DNA of 60,000 nt from Strigamia acuminata (Eukaryota; Arthropoda; Chilopoda; Geophilomorpha; Linotaeniidae), in NCBI GenBank assembly GCA_949358305.1, contig OX442314.1, forward strand, positions 49,610,581 to 49,670,580, read 5' to 3'. This document shows, piece after piece, positions 42,101 through 50,700 of the stretch (position 1 is the first letter of the stretch; the number at the start of each line of letters is the position of its first letter). The position numbers and the translations under genes are program-made. The notes under the pieces were generated by a model, which was not told the origin of the DNA, made no database searches, and saw only the letters and a list, made by a program, of their open reading frames with translations.

Positions 42101-43243
42101 CTGAATCGGGTCTATAACCGTTATCGCGTTCAGGGGGCGATAATCAATGCATAGTCGAGGTTCCGAGCCTGGACGCATCACCAGGACGATCCGCATGGCG
42201 TATTCGCCCAGGGCTTGCGTTACTATGCCCTTGTCGAGCATGTCTTGGCACATTTGCGTCACGATGTCTCTTTTCTGGGGGTTCATCCCCTTGTAAGGCA
42301 CTCGAATCGGCTTGTCTGTGGTTAAGACTATTTCGTGTGTTGCTTCCGTCGTTCGACCAGGTGTCTTGGTCAGAATTCTTTCATGCTTTCGAAGCACTCG
42401 CCTTAGTAGCGATGCCTCGTTAACACGCAGTGCTGCCTCCCCGACCAGGGTGTCCACGACGTTACTCCTCTGTAATTCCAGAGTGAAGGCTGCGAAATCG
42501 TAATCTTGGACGAATTTTCGCAATCCTCTTCCGTATTCCTCTTTGTCCTTGGCTTCGTCCAGTAATTTTTGGGGAACTACGGGGACTGACCGTTCTCCCT
42601 CGGGACTTATCCAGTTCCATGAACGGGTTATCGGGTTTGGCTGAATTTTCAGTTTCGCCATGATGTCCATCCCTAGGAGGAATACTTTGTCGTGGGATGG
42701 CAAGACTATGAAGGGGTGGGACAGGTTCCCCCCCGTCCAGTCGATCATGATGCGAACTACGCCCTTCGGCTTGACGTAGCCGTTGGCGGTGAGCAATTCT
42801 ACGTTCGCGTTCACTTGTGCCACCTTCTTTCCAATATCCAAGTCTTTTACTATATCTTCGGATATGAATGAACGATCCGCTCCTGAATCCAGTAGACCGA
42901 ACAATTTTTGGTTTTCTATCTCCACTGGCAGCATACACAGAGTTTCGCAATGTGCTTTCGTGACATTGCAGTGAAATACGCGTAATGTCTGGGGCTCAAC
43001 CTCCAGATTGAACGGAAGGTCCGTCCAATCCATGTCGACCTCCGGTTTCGTTCTCACTTGCATACTCGTTAACGTCACTTTTTCCTCCTTCTTCGGAACG
43101 ATCTGTATGCGGTCTTTGATCTGTGCCTCTGCCAAGGCATGACCTGCGGGTCCAGTGTGATATTTCTTCTTTTTAATTTCCGCGGCTGGCGCAGACGAAG
43201 CTGAATTTATTTCGGCGACGCCTGCGCTTGGAAGTTTTTTGCC
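39104..43243 (-). CDS. Pol polyprotein: protease, reverse transcriptase, RNase H, integrase
   Basis: The pol frame opens after a TGA just upstream of the frameshift heptamer (43240-43234) and runs to 39104. Counting from the TTG at 43135, protease has LDSGADRSFIS near 82-92, RT has YLDDII near 425, RNase H has VLHTDAS near 575, the integrase finger has HGHPLASHSG to CPRCQAC near 880-925, and the core has IDLMGP, SDNGPQF (near 1005) and NPVERLNK for D,D,E. The C-terminal module includes NDLVWKEAH and EIWLEGQ and is followed by an acidic tail and NLRPRRSNNPF. No ATG starts this frame, so it must be made by frameshifting from gag. It copies element RNA into DNA and inserts it. No break is visible. 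Confidence 0.95.
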   Translation of the reverse strand, partial: GKKLPSAGVAEINSASSAPAAEIKKKKYHTGPAGHALAEAQIKDRIQIVPKKEEKVTLTSMQVRTKPEVDMDWTDLPFNLEVEPQTLRVFHCNVTKAHCETLCMLPVEIENQKLFGLLDSGADRSFISEDIVKDLDIGKKVAQVNANVELLTANGYVKPKGVVRIMIDWTGGNLSHPFIVLPSHDKVFLLGMDIMAKLKIQPNPITRSWNWISPEGERSVPVVPQKLLDEAKDKEEYGRGLRKFVQDYDFAAFTLELQRSNVVDTLVGEAALRVNEASLLRRVLRKHERILTKTPGRTTEATHEIVLTTDKPIRVPYKGMNPQKRDIVTQMCQDMLDKGIVTQALGEYAMRIVLVMRPGSEPRLCIDYRPLNAITVIDPIQMPSIDSILRELSPFKWVTTMDLSKGYWQVELKPEDKLKTAFYSPIGRLMFNVMPFGLVNAPSTFQKLIESVLGDMLHDFVWAYLDDIIITSDTFEEHIDHIDRVVSRLAKAGLHIHPGKSKFCRKELAFLGYRIGVEGIAIDPEKVKAINGFPAPEDIKGVQRFMGMVNFFGRLLSGLAEVAAPITDLLRTDKEFEWTVQCEAAFSTIKQMLADVEKMPLPDLNRPFVLHTDASKIGLGAALLQTHVYNGISQEVPCMFISRKIQGAEKNYTATELECLAVIWAVRKFRDYLEYTNFEVQTDHQALSWLMKLKEPSGRLARWQLELMACDITITYRPGKYNHVADALSRAPASDPQGPDDDGEDDTHLLYCPTPRRIWRLRKANELPVMEPEDRTFCGFWTRTYQPAGTNNSTSEIQSPPPGETHKTLLRAFTAKIEEKTQYAPPTRREFVEHQAADTKCQIITQYLLNGEFPEGMTNPHRRKQFVKEATSYLIDDELLVKYHPTFQDDLSGAGNSVKVVVPASLHTRLLWLMHGHPLASHSGVARTLYRVKQLFFWPGARQKITKFIRHCPRCQACRPRDKVARNAMSLGPYAPFDCLSIDLMGPKPTTGNKNMYILVIMDVATRWPELYALAKPSAENIVECLYDVAMRFGFPRKLISDNGPQFRSRIYKDFCRKFKMDASNTSTYNPQTNPVERLNKDIKYALTVFTDIHNRWDEYLREIAFSIRSTVSRTREFSPAYLNFARELRMPWDPRVAEAVNVLDPSSPHEYVCRLEQTISDTYQHMMAHIFNMRERIADKEGDLAFANFKVNDLVWKEAHTLSNAARGIAAGLADKRDGPYVIVAEHGGNAYQLRRLEDNKNFQSIHGRDLRPYLPEFPQEIWLEGQTHSGQGGTVVDTFQKTNEAENIAEDEDEFFDAESPADEAPAQPEQAISEREEAEESTSEMENKKISNEKNANTSEMNEQVESRSTSTSKINLRPRRSNNPFIRDGKVVGKN
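43189..43240 (-). promoter_or_regulatory. -1 ribosomal frameshift signal between gag and pol
   Basis: In the gag frame GCA AAA AAC holds the canonical slippery heptamer A AAA AAC (43240-43234). Six bases later (TTCCAA) comes a 9-bp stem GCGCAGGCG / CGTCTGCGC (43227-43219 with 43197-43189, one G-U pair) around a 21-base loop that contains the gag stop. The pol frame is -1 relative to gag, closes with TGA just upstream of the heptamer and stays open through it. Confidence 0.9.
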
Positions 43244-46200
43244 AGATCAGTTCTTAACTCCATCATCATTTTCATCATGGTTTGCATGATGTCCTTTTCT
43301 TTGACGGTTTTCTCACATTTATCTGAGTAGTGGCCGTATTCTCCACAGCTGTAACATTTGATGTTACTTTTATCCCCTGTGGGAGTGAATCCCGGTTTTT
43401 TCGGGACGAAGGGCGTCGGGAATCGTCTTTTTCCTCCCAATGCTCCTCTCGCTTTTGTTGCTTGCACGTGTGCTCTGAATTGTGTGATTGCCAAGGCCCG
43501 GTGTGCATGGTGCAAATAGGGACCTTGATCGTCGCATCCCGTCGATAAGTTTTCGAGGTGCTCATTTAGGGCTTCCTCGTCGCTCGATGCTGGCTCCTCT
43601 TCTTTAGCCGTGGCGAGAGGTGTTGTCTCTTCGACTTTCTCCATCTGGGTGGAGTCCGTCGAGGTCACCTGCATCGCCGTCGCTGCCGGTGCTTTCTTTG
43701 GGGCAGCTATCGGGTTGGCTGGAAGAATACTGCCTGCTTTAGGCGTCAGCATTCGTCCGAAGGATGCTTCGGTGAGACTCATTATGCCGCTCAAATATTC
43801 ACTTGGCCTCATTAATTTTTCTGAGGTCTTGTGGCGTTCGGCGCTCGTCTGCAACCGCTTCTCGTGCGCGTCAGCTTCTTCCGGGGGCAGAGTGGCGTAA
43901 TACCGCTGTTCTATTTCTAACGTGTTTGTTAGAAGATAGTTACTGACATCTTGGTAATCGCCAGTGCGGGGTGCACGCATGTCTAGCAGAATTCTTTGCG
44001 AGTGGGCCGATAATCCTCCGTAAAAGATCATCGTAAAACCAGCGGGGTTTATTTCGTACGGCGCTCTTGCAAACAGGAGTTTCGCTCGGGCGTCGTAGTC
44101 GGCTAATGTTTCTCCTGGGGCTTGTCGTAGACCCCGTAATTTGTTACTGATCTCGTCTGGAGTCTCGCCGTATCGGAGATCGAAACGGACGAGAAAATCG
44201 TCCCAGGTTGGGTTTTTCAGTCCCTGGTACCATTCTCGAGCTGACCCCGTAGTTAGCTCCACTAGCCCGTGGGTTAGCATGTCGGCGACGGTGGCTTTTG
44301 TCGCTTTCTTGATACGCATTACTTCGTCCAGGAAGCGGTCTCCGGCCTTCCACGAACCGTCAAATCGCGTTTGAATATAGTGTTGCCAGCGGATGTTACC
44401 CGTGGCTTCACTGCTTGGTTCGTTTCGTACGCCATATTTGCGCTTAACCCTCTCTCCAGCGCGATTATGTTCGTCGCCTGGATGGCCTAGATCGATTCCT
44501 TCTCTTCTGAAAGAGTTCAGCAGGGCTCGGCCTAGCTCAGACATCGTGTAATGTCGGCCAGATGAGTCCTGAAAGTTCCCTTCCTCTGAACGAGGGTTGG
44601 AGCTCCGGGAAGAGCGGTCTGAAGCATTCGGCCGGTTCGACCGGTGCCCATCGCTGCCTTCTTGACTCCTTCCTGTAGACGGTCGACTCGGATGGTCGTC
44701 GTCCGACGAATCGGAGGGCTCGGAGGGATCTCCTTGGGGGTGAAACCTCGGCCCTCTCGGTGGGGTCTCTCCGCCAGCCTTCTTCTGTTTCGAGCCTTCG
44801 GATGGCGGCGGCTCCCCTCCGTCGTTGTTCTCGCAAAAAGAATGCCATCTGTTTTCCTCGCTCTCGGGGCGTTCCCGATTTTTATTTGCGTTTTTCTTTT
44901 CGAGTAACGCGTCGATGGCTGCTCCCGTCTCGGATCTTTTTGAGGGGTGACGGTCCTTTGTTTTTGGGACCGATCCGTCTCTCTTTTGAGATTTCCCCCT
45001 TTTTGCCGTTTTTGCCGGCTTTGCTGCATCTTCTCCTGTGTCGGTATCAGAGCCGCTTGGGGGTTCTGACTTCCGTTTCGGGTTTTCTTCCCTTTTCTTC
45101 CTGCCCGAGACACCTTGTTCGTACTCTTTTTGGAACTTTTCTGTTTCTTTCTCCCAGTTTTCGGCTTCCCATCTTTTTTGCTCATCTATTATGGCTTCTT
45201 CTCGCAACATTTGTAGCTTTTCTGCTTTTCTTTGAGCTACGAGCGCTTGAAATTGGTCCTCGTACTCTTGAGCTTCTCGATGTCGCCCTTCCACCGTGGC
45301 GTTCCATTCTTTTCGAATTTTAGCTTCTCGTTCCTCCCTCATTTTTTGGACCAGTTTTTCTGTTCTCTCGGTGGTTCTTCTTTCGCGTTGCTCCCTTTCT
45401 TCCTCTTCCTTCCAGAGTTCTCGCCGCTCTGCGCTCAGTCTTCGTTGGCGATTAGTCGCTTCTTGTCTGGCTTCTTCGCGGGCCTTCTCTCTGGATTGGT
45501 GAAGTGCCCGGTTGGGGTCTGGCGCGAAACCTCCGGTGTCACTGGGCGTTACCTGGGGCATGGGCGTCTCCGCTGCTGGTCTTGCGACCGGCGTCGGGGC
45601 TTGTGCCGCGCAGATAGCGTCAGTGAGTAGAGTAATCGATTCCCAGACTGACGTTCCTACTGGAATGTCTATCATCGCTTTCAGTTGGGCAGCTTGCCGT
45701 GTCAACCGAATTAGGTGAGATACCTCGAAGGAAACAACCGCAGGACTCGCCGTAACTCGGGGGGTTATCGGGGTCCCGCCGTCGTTTTTTCGTGGGGTTT
45801 GCTCCACGGACGTCTGAGCCGTGGGTGGCGATGGGTTCGTGCCGACCGTGACCGTTATTTTCGGAGCTTCATTCGTCTCCTCGGTCATCAATATCGATAC
45901 TCGTCCTGGCGATACGTCGCGAATTTCTTCTCGATTTTCTATGGCTTCCGGATCGGTATCCTCGAAGGGTTGCATATTCAAGGGAACCCGCTCTCGCTCT
46001 GGCCCGTCTAGGGCCGCGAGCGATGCAGCTTGCTCCTCTTTCTGCGCCTTCGCTCTCCTTTTATTCGCTCGGGCTTTCGCCTTTGCGGACATTTCAGGGA
46101 CGGGACCATCCGATCTCAGGTGGTAGTCGGAGGTCCTTTTTCCCTTCTCGGGCATTCTCTGCTCGGTTTCAGACGTGGATTGCTCGTCTTTGTCTGACAT
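43207..46200 (-). CDS. Gag protein of the complete Gypsy element
   Basis: 997 residues from ATG at 46200 (GAAAATG context) to TAA at 43207. The N-terminal third is charged and variable. A long predicted coiled coil (about 235-365, dense in E/R/K/Q, e.g. RRELWKEEEEREQRERR) is followed by a basic Ser-rich linker. A retrotransposon capsid-type region (about 605-780) has WKAGDRFLDEV, AREWYQGL and LADYDARAKLLFARAP. One zinc knuckle, CYSCGEYGHYSDKC, lies near 948. It would form the particle that packages element RNA. It is about twice the usual Ty3 gag length because of the long N-terminal part. Pol is produced by -1 frameshift near its end. Confidence 0.93.
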   Translation of the reverse strand: MSDKDEQSTSETEQRMPEKGKRTSDYHLRSDGPVPEMSAKAKARANKRRAKAQKEEQAASLAALDGPERERVPLNMQPFEDTDPEAIENREEIRDVSPGRVSILMTEETNEAPKITVTVGTNPSPPTAQTSVEQTPRKNDGGTPITPRVTASPAVVSFEVSHLIRLTRQAAQLKAMIDIPVGTSVWESITLLTDAICAAQAPTPVARPAAETPMPQVTPSDTGGFAPDPNRALHQSREKAREEARQEATNRQRRLSAERRELWKEEEEREQRERRTTERTEKLVQKMREEREAKIRKEWNATVEGRHREAQEYEDQFQALVAQRKAEKLQMLREEAIIDEQKRWEAENWEKETEKFQKEYEQGVSGRKKREENPKRKSEPPSGSDTDTGEDAAKPAKTAKRGKSQKRDGSVPKTKDRHPSKRSETGAAIDALLEKKNANKNRERPESEENRWHSFCENNDGGEPPPSEGSKQKKAGGETPPRGPRFHPQGDPSEPSDSSDDDHPSRPSTGRSQEGSDGHRSNRPNASDRSSRSSNPRSEEGNFQDSSGRHYTMSELGRALLNSFRREGIDLGHPGDEHNRAGERVKRKYGVRNEPSSEATGNIRWQHYIQTRFDGSWKAGDRFLDEVMRIKKATKATVADMLTHGLVELTTGSAREWYQGLKNPTWDDFLVRFDLRYGETPDEISNKLRGLRQAPGETLADYDARAKLLFARAPYEINPAGFTMIFYGGLSAHSQRILLDMRAPRTGDYQDVSNYLLTNTLEIEQRYYATLPPEEADAHEKRLQTSAERHKTSEKLMRPSEYLSGIMSLTEASFGRMLTPKAGSILPANPIAAPKKAPAATAMQVTSTDSTQMEKVEETTPLATAKEEEPASSDEEALNEHLENLSTGCDDQGPYLHHAHRALAITQFRAHVQATKARGALGGKRRFPTPFVPKKPGFTPTGDKSNIKCYSCGEYGHYSDKCEKTVKEKDIMQTMMKMMMELRTDLAKNFQAQASPK

Positions 46201-46274
46201 TTTCTTTCGGTAATTCTACGATTTGGGTTATCTTATTGAGAGATCACAAGTTCAGATTTGAGATTTATTTCTAA

Positions 46275-46292
46275 ATCCCGGACAGACCCCCA
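46275..46292 (-). other. Primer binding site, tRNA-Pro-like
   Basis: Two bases inside the 5' LTR the minus strand reads TGGGGGTCTGTCCGGGAT. This fits the 3' end of animal tRNA-Pro (complement TGGGGGCTCGTCCGGGAT) at 15 of 18 positions. The mismatches are clustered in the acceptor stem, so the host tRNA may differ there. Confidence 0.7.
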
Positions 46293-46294
46293 CG

Positions 46295-47114
46295 TGTCGC
46301 GTCCTACTTGGTATAGGTTTAAATAGCGCTAACGTGTAATACTTTACCTGTGATCAATTATGTAAATACCCAAATGAATACCAAATGTATGTAAATAAAC
46401 AGGTAATTTATTCACCAGGCTTTATGCCTTTAAAATACACTCAGTAATAATTCTAGAGTCGACGTGGTCAGCGTCGAACAAAGGATTTCTCAAGATGGCG
46501 TCGTCGATTCCGCGTGGTCGGCGGAACAAAGGCGGCGTCTCGAGTTGTCGTCAATTCGTCACGGATTCGTCTTCACGGACGCGGTGGAATGCTCTTTCGA
46601 GTCTTCTATCCGTGCCTGTTGTCTAGGGTTTGTTTAGCGTCGCAGAGGCCTCGTCTAGGAACTTTGGGGTTCCCTACAAAGCACTCGGACACTTACTTCG
46701 GCGAATAATCGTCTGGGCGATTATTCTGGGTGATTTCACAAGGGCTATTCTCGTGCTTTCGCAGGAATAGCTCGCAAGTGACTTCGTGAGAGTTACAGTT
46801 TGCACTTTACTCAGCGATCCTCGATCAATCCTAACTTGTAGTTGAAGTTGGCCTGACGGTGAGGTAGTTGCTGTGTTCTTGGTGTCGTTTGTGTAAGTTC
46901 TGACTTTAGGCGGGAAACACAGCCTTTTATGCAGTGGGGTGAAGGGCCGGCGATCAACCAATGGGGGCTGACCATCAGCCGCTTCCTCCCCCTCGGGGCA
47001 CACACCTGCCATGGGGAGGTGGAGCCAACTCGGGGGGGAACGACTCTTCAATCACAGTGACTCAGAGGACAAGCATCCGCCCTGGGGGGACACTTATCCA
47101 ACTGGGTCACCACA
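46295..47114 (-). repeat. 5' LTR (820 bases)
   Basis: Identical by eye to the 3' LTR. The target duplication CTTT follows at 47115-47118. Confidence 0.95.
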
Positions 47115-47118
47115 CTTT

Positions 47119-47794
47119 TTAGACGGAAAAAGTACATTTTAGACACAAAATGGTTTTTTCTTGACAGAAAAAGTACAAAAATTGCCTCAAATGGTCTATT
47201 TTCCTCGTTAAAATAGCTTAATTTTTGCAGAAATTGCCATTCGGATCAAAAAATTAATAAAATTAACTTCTAAATTGTGCGTTTATCGTAAAAAAAATTT
47301 TTATTTTGCAAGTTTTGCAACCTATCCGAGTACGGGAGCCCCCACGGAGATTATTAATTAATTATTAATCAATTGCACCCAGTTCCACATGGATATCGAC
47401 GATTATAATTCGACTAATCCCCTCAAAACACCGCAGAAATGGTCGTTTCTCGACTGCCTCACTTCGAATCTCCCGCTTCAATGTGTTGCAGCGTGCTCTA
47501 ACGGCAGAATCCAGCACCTTCCACGACACCAAAACCGTTGTCGACCTCAAAAAACGTCTCGTCACGTCGAGTCTGCCCGTCATCTGCCTCACCTCACCGA
47601 TTCCCATCTCAAAGTCTCCTTAAAATCAAAATCTAATAAAAACATTTCAAAAACGCTTTTAACACCACCATCCCTAACTTCCAACATTTCCCGCAAGTGG
47701 CGCACCGACCGCTGGTTGTCACTGCTCTATAGTTCAAGCGGAGGTAAAAATGAGTGTTCGAGCATGCGATCGCGGTCTAATGTAACATGCAGTC
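47119..47794. promoter_or_regulatory. 5' flank of the MOSPD2-like gene
   Basis: Starts with AT-rich DNA carrying TTTTTAGACNNAAAA repeats, then a more GC-balanced stretch from 47380. An open frame on the minus strand (47607-47365, 80 codons, with VTRRFLRSTTVLVSWKVLDS) could be an exon of the gene whose last exon is at 34033-34354, but nothing proves it. No TATA box was fixed for the plus-strand gene. Confidence 0.3.
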
Positions 47795-50700
47795 ATGATG
47801 ATGGGCGAAGTGAACGATATCCTCATTACAGAGCTGCGAAATAAGATCCTAGCCAGACTGGACGATGTCAATTCAGGTAATACCCAACAACTTAAAAAAC
47901 AACACCTATTTCTACACTTTATTTCGCAAATCTGCGAGAATTTAGTAATTTACGAACATTTCCGTACACTTGCGTTCATTTTCGATCATTCCCCCCATAA
48001 CCCCCATTTCCTAATTCCGCGCTTGACCTTAAAACCGAGTCATGTATCCATCCCCATTCCGTTGGCGAGTTTATTGCTTTTGAAGGTCGAGCGCGTTTAT
48101 TTTTATAGCAATGTATGACATTTTATAGAGTTTTTGAATCGTTTTTTAGACCATTATCATGAAGAGGACATTCAGAGAGTCCAGAACGACGACTCGTGGC
48201 TGCGCCGATTTATTCTGCACCACGAGTACGACATGGAGGCGGCATTCACCATGGCGATGGATTGCTTGAAGTGGAGGAAGGAATTTGGAATTCACGGTCA
48301 GGAAATAACGCATTTCCCGTCAGGAATTGGATGTAATAAATGTAAAAACTTTGTTTTTTTGCTTTTGTTATGCAGATATAAAGGAAAACAAACTACCGCA
48401 GCATTTTTTCGAAGCTCAGATTCTTTATCCGTATGGTCGGGACAAAGAGGAGAATAAAATCGGTGATTTTTATGGGTTTGGGAAAATTTTAAATTTGATT
48501 TGATTTGATTTTTTTTTTTTGGTTTTGGGTTAGTGATGTTTCATATCCGTCTGTACCACAAGGATCACGAAGCTACACCTGATATGAAGCGGTTTCTGGT
48601 GTATTGGATGGAGAAAATAGAGCACGAGGAGAAAGGACACCCGATAACTGTCATATTTGACATGAGGGACACGGGATTCAGTAATATGGTAGAGCCATTT
48701 TTGGAGAAAATAAAATGCGGATCACATCGTTTAGTCGATTGCGGCGAATAAACGATCATTTTGTCGACAGGGCAAATTTTTGGTCGTTTAGTCGACGTGC
48801 TGTTTTCATGATTTTTCACTAAAATCACGGAATTTTTCATGATTTTTCACTAAAATCGCGGGATTTTCCATGATTTTTCGCTAAAATCACGGGATTTTTC
48901 ATGATTTTTCACTAAAATCACATGATTTTTCATGATTTTTTATAATTTTTCATGATTTTTCACTAAAATCACGTGAATTTTCATGATGTTTCATGATTTT
49001 TCATTCATATCATGTGAATTTTCATGATTTTTTTATGATTTTTCACTAAAATCACCTGGATTTTTACAATTTTTTATGATTTCTCACTAAAATCATGTGA
49101 TTTTTTATGATTTCTCACTAATAATCATGTGATTTTTTATGATTTTTCACTAAAATCATGTGATTTTTTATGATTTCTCACTAAAATCATGTGATTTTTT
49201 ATGATTTCTCACTAAAATCATGTGATTTTTTATGATTTCTCACTAAAATCATGTGATTTTTTATGATTTCTCACTAAAATCATGTGATTTTTTATGATTT
49301 CTCACTAAAATCATGTGATTTTTTCATGATTTTTTATGATTTTTTACGAAAATCACTATTGGTGGAAATGTTTTCGTTTAAAATTTAAATTGAATTTTGA
49401 AAAAAGGATAATTTTATTTTAGACGTTTAGTTGAAAGAAATCACGTGAAAATGGAGTTGAATTTATTTTTATAGACCGTGTTAAATAAAAATTTACTTCA
49501 TATTACCCTGCTTTAAGCCGCATTGGATTAACAACTTTTAGTAGTTTCATTCATAAGTGAAACAGTAGTTTATTTTTGAATCAAAAGTGTCCGGATGAAT
49601 AATTATGTTGGAATTTGTGGCAGAAATTTGAGTTCTCTCAATATTCCGAAGGTTATTATTAAAAATTTGGGTAAATTCATAGAAATTTCGGCCAATTTCC
49701 TACATTTTAGACATCTAAAAAACGCTTTTTAAGTCAGTTTTACATATGTTGTTTTCTTTCCTCGTTTCAGGACATGGATTTCGTCAAGTTTTTTATTTCG
49801 CTATTCAAGTTTTACTACCCGCTATTTTTGGGTTACTTAATTGTGTACGAAATGCCGTGGATTTTGAACAGTAAGATGATAAGACTCGTCGATTCCACAT
49901 CTGATTAGTCCGATAACGCAATCAGATTGATACGAGAATAAAAAAACATATTTCTAAATCGTACATTTTTGTAGCGGCCTGGAAACTCATCAAAACCTGG
50001 CTGAGCGCGCGTGCAGTGGAGAAAATTAAATTCGTCAACAAGAATGCGATCTTAGACTACGTGGCTGCAGATCAACTTCCGCCTCAGATGGGAGGAACTG
50101 TACGTAAATTCTGACTTAAAAATTCAAAACCGTTGATGTTTCCGCTCACCAAATCCCTCGTAAACCCTTACACACACACACATCGTAATTTTTAAAACGT
50201 TATTTTATTTTTTCGATTTATTTTCTCCTCTTCTCTTTATATTTGTTTCGCGACATTTTGTAGTGTCTGTAGTGCAATTTTTGAACCAAATAAACGCAAT
50301 CTCTCGAACAAACTATTTAATTTAAGTCATTTGTTTAATTCAAATCACAGAATACATACCAATATGTGTATGAACCAGTTGAAGAAGATATATTCACAAA
50401 CCTCCATGACGAAGTAAATGGACCTTTATCTACTCCGCCGAAGAAAAAGGTAAAAGAAAAAATTGAAATAATGTAAAACGTCGCCGTAGCAACCGCCGCT
50501 TGTTTTCGCCAGTTAGGCTTAACTTACGGATGCGGTTAGGCTTAATTTACGGACGCGTTTGTCGCCTAACGATGTTTCAAGAGTGCAAAGATGTCTCCCA
50601 GCGAGCAGTGCCGAGAATTAAGAATTGTTTTTGTGTTTTTCCTGCCGAAATTGTAGGTTCATTTCGCAGAAACAGAGTCTGACAGTAGTATCGAAAAAGA

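Larger units (their letters stand above)
34395..47114 (-). mobile_element. Complete 12.72-kb Ty3/Gypsy retrotransposon with a spliced third gene
   Basis: Two 820-base LTRs (34395-35214 and 46295-47114) read identically over their full length by eye. CTTT flanks both ends (34391-34394, 47115-47118). From the 5' LTR inwards come a tRNA-Pro-like primer site, gag (997 codons), a -1 frameshift site, pol (1343 codons from a TTG marker), a 380-base gap, a two-exon third gene (967 residues) and a polypurine tract GGAGGAGGGACG (35226-35215). All frames are open, so the insertion is very recent and probably still active. At 12.7 kb it is large for an animal Gypsy element. It is more GC-rich than the host DNA around it. 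Confidence 0.96.

Noticed and set aside
44532-45185. 217-codon frame overlapping gag
   Set aside because: Alternative frame of the charged gag linker, low complexity.
47389-47844. 151-codon plus frame upstream of MOSPD2
   Set aside because: No recognisable domain and it overlaps the first MOSPD2 exon in another frame.
48795-49350. CRISPR-like array
   Set aside because: Units are contiguous with no unique spacers, within an intron of an animal gene.
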